Assembly (NCBI RefSeq): GCF_022700675.1
Contig: NZ_CP062182.1
Coordinates: 310,001-374,000, forward strand
Direction of reading: 5' to 3'
From: Acinetobacter sp. ASP199
GTDB lineage: Bacteria > Pseudomonadota > Gammaproteobacteria > Pseudomonadales > Moraxellaceae
DNA: 64,000 nucleotides
Positions within the stretch are counted from its first letter, which is position 1, and the number at the start of each line of letters is the position of its first letter. The notes beneath the pieces are model-generated. The model saw only the letters and a program-made list of their open reading frames with translations. It was not told the origin of the DNA and ran no database searches. Positions 63,295-64,000 of this stretch are shown here, one piece after another. The translations under genes were made by a program, and so were the position numbers.

Positions 63295-64000
63295 ATGAAA
63301 AAGATTAAATGTGCAATGATCGGTCCAGGTAACATCGGTACTGATTTGCTATACAAATTGCAACGTAGCGAATGGTTAGAGCCAGTATGGATGGTGGGTA
63401 TTGACCCAACGTCTGAAGGTCTTGCTCGTGCAGCAAAAATGGGTTTAAAAACCACTGCTGAAGGTGTAGATGGTCTTCTTCCTCACGTAATCGAAGATGA
63501 CATCAAAATTGCATTCGATGCAACTTCTGCATACGTTCACGCAGAAAACAGCCGTAAGTTAAATGAACTTGGCGTGTTAATGATTGATTTAACACCTGCT
63601 GCAATTGGTCCATTCTGCGTACCGCCTGTAAACCTTGAAGCTTTGCTTGAACAAGGTGAAGTACCAAACGTAAACATGGTGACATGTGGTGGTCAAGCGA
63701 CTATTCCTATGGTGGCTGCAATTTCACGTGTTCAACCAGTTGAATATGGCGAAATCATTGCAACGGTATCGACTAAATCAGTTGGTCCAGGTACACGTAA
63801 AAACATCGACGAATTCACACGTACAACTGCAGGCGCAATTGAACAAGTGGGTGGCGCGAAACAAGGTAAAGCAATCATCATTATTAACCCGGCTGAGCCA
63901 CCGTTAATGATGCGTGATACTGTTCACTGTCTAGTTGAAGGTGAGCCGGATCAAGCAGCGATTACTGAATCTGTTCACGCGATGATCAAAGAAGTTCAAA
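63295..64000 (+). CDS. acetaldehyde dehydrogenase (acylating), partial
   Basis: The gene runs off the window after 235 codons. The enzyme (MhpF/DmpF type) turns acetaldehyde, NAD and CoA into acetyl-CoA and works in a channelling complex with 4-hydroxy-2-oxovalerate aldolase, expected to be the next gene. Visible are the NAD fold [19 protein letters not shown] at the start and the catalytic Cys in [13 protein letters not shown] (about residue 131). AGAGAG upstream of the ATG at 63295 is the ribosome site. It follows the hydratase gene by 25 bp in one operon. Confidence 0.94.
   Translation, partial: MKKIKCAMIGPGNIGTDLLYKLQRSEWLEPVWMVGIDPTSEGLARAAKMGLKTTAEGVDGLLPHVIEDDIKIAFDATSAYVHAENSRKLNELGVLMIDLTPAAIGPFCVPPVNLEALLEQGEVPNVNMVTCGGQATIPMVAAISRVQPVEYGEIIATVSTKSVGPGTRKNIDEFTRTTAGAIEQVGGAKQGKAIIIINPAEPPLMMRDTVHCLVEGEPDQAAITESVHAMIKEVQ

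Overview
The window is a 64 kb chromosomal segment of a gamma-proteobacterium of the family Moraxellaceae, almost certainly Acinetobacter. The base for this is the overall protein character, a complete 1180 bp element that matches ISAba1 in length, ends and outward promoter, an IS30-family element of the kind common in Acinetobacter, scattered type II secretion genes (gspF-gspG beside priA), and large gene-poor AT-rich spacers. I cannot fix the species from sequence alone. Most of the window is ordinary core genome; the accessory parts are about 19.6-27.8 kb and 42.4-44.4 kb.

Layout. 0-5.4 kb: recD, a 915 bp spacer carrying two paralogous small-RNA-like loci each preceded by a GacA-type palindrome, then rpsO and pnp. 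5.4-9.7 kb: a MITE-like repeat, a YdcH-type protein, a CbpM-like chaperone modulator, two DUF2147 exported proteins plus the decayed tail of a third, and hslO. 9.7-16.4 kb: a CPA2 cation/proton antiporter and priA, divergent from gspF-gspG. 16.5-19.4 kb: ybeX(corC)-lnt and divergent tusA. 19.6-27.8 kb: an orphan type VI secretion islet (vgrG, DUF4123 adaptor, two near-identical lipoproteins, and a Tle1-like phospholipase gene cut in two by ISAba1), ending in debris that includes a copied tail of the neighbouring ETF-ubiquinone oxidoreductase gene. 27.9-42.3 kb: housekeeping genes (ETF-QO, murI, hemH, yacG, a TrmB-like methyltransferase, flavoproteins, D-2-hydroxyacid dehydrogenase) mixed with small lipoproteins and membrane proteins, one of which (34266-34445) is a 59-residue gene that is easily missed. 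42.4-44.4 kb: an AT-rich gene with a HEPN ribonuclease motif, followed by the IS30-family element. 44.5-64 kb: glyQS, an HPP-CBS membrane protein, a DASS transporter, a TauE/SafE permease, a PspC protein, three tRNA-Lys genes with a decayed fourth, an acyl-CoA synthetase, rne divergent from rluC, a HAD phosphatase, and the first two genes of a meta-cleavage catabolic operon (2-keto-4-pentenoate hydratase and acetaldehyde dehydrogenase), which runs off the end.

How the parts work together. The T6SS islet reads as a delivery module: VgrG is the spike, the DUF4123 protein loads the cargo, Tle1 is the cargo lipase, and the exported lipoproteins are likely immunity proteins. The islet shows repeated turnover: a duplicated immunity gene with a stub of the effector start behind it, an insertion in the effector, a decayed reading frame behind it, and a duplicated etfD tail. 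The most unusual signal is the sRNA pair between recD and rpsO: identical architecture (UAS palindrome, about 100 bp, -10 box, about 93 nt transcript, strong terminator) repeated in tandem with recognisable sequence similarity.
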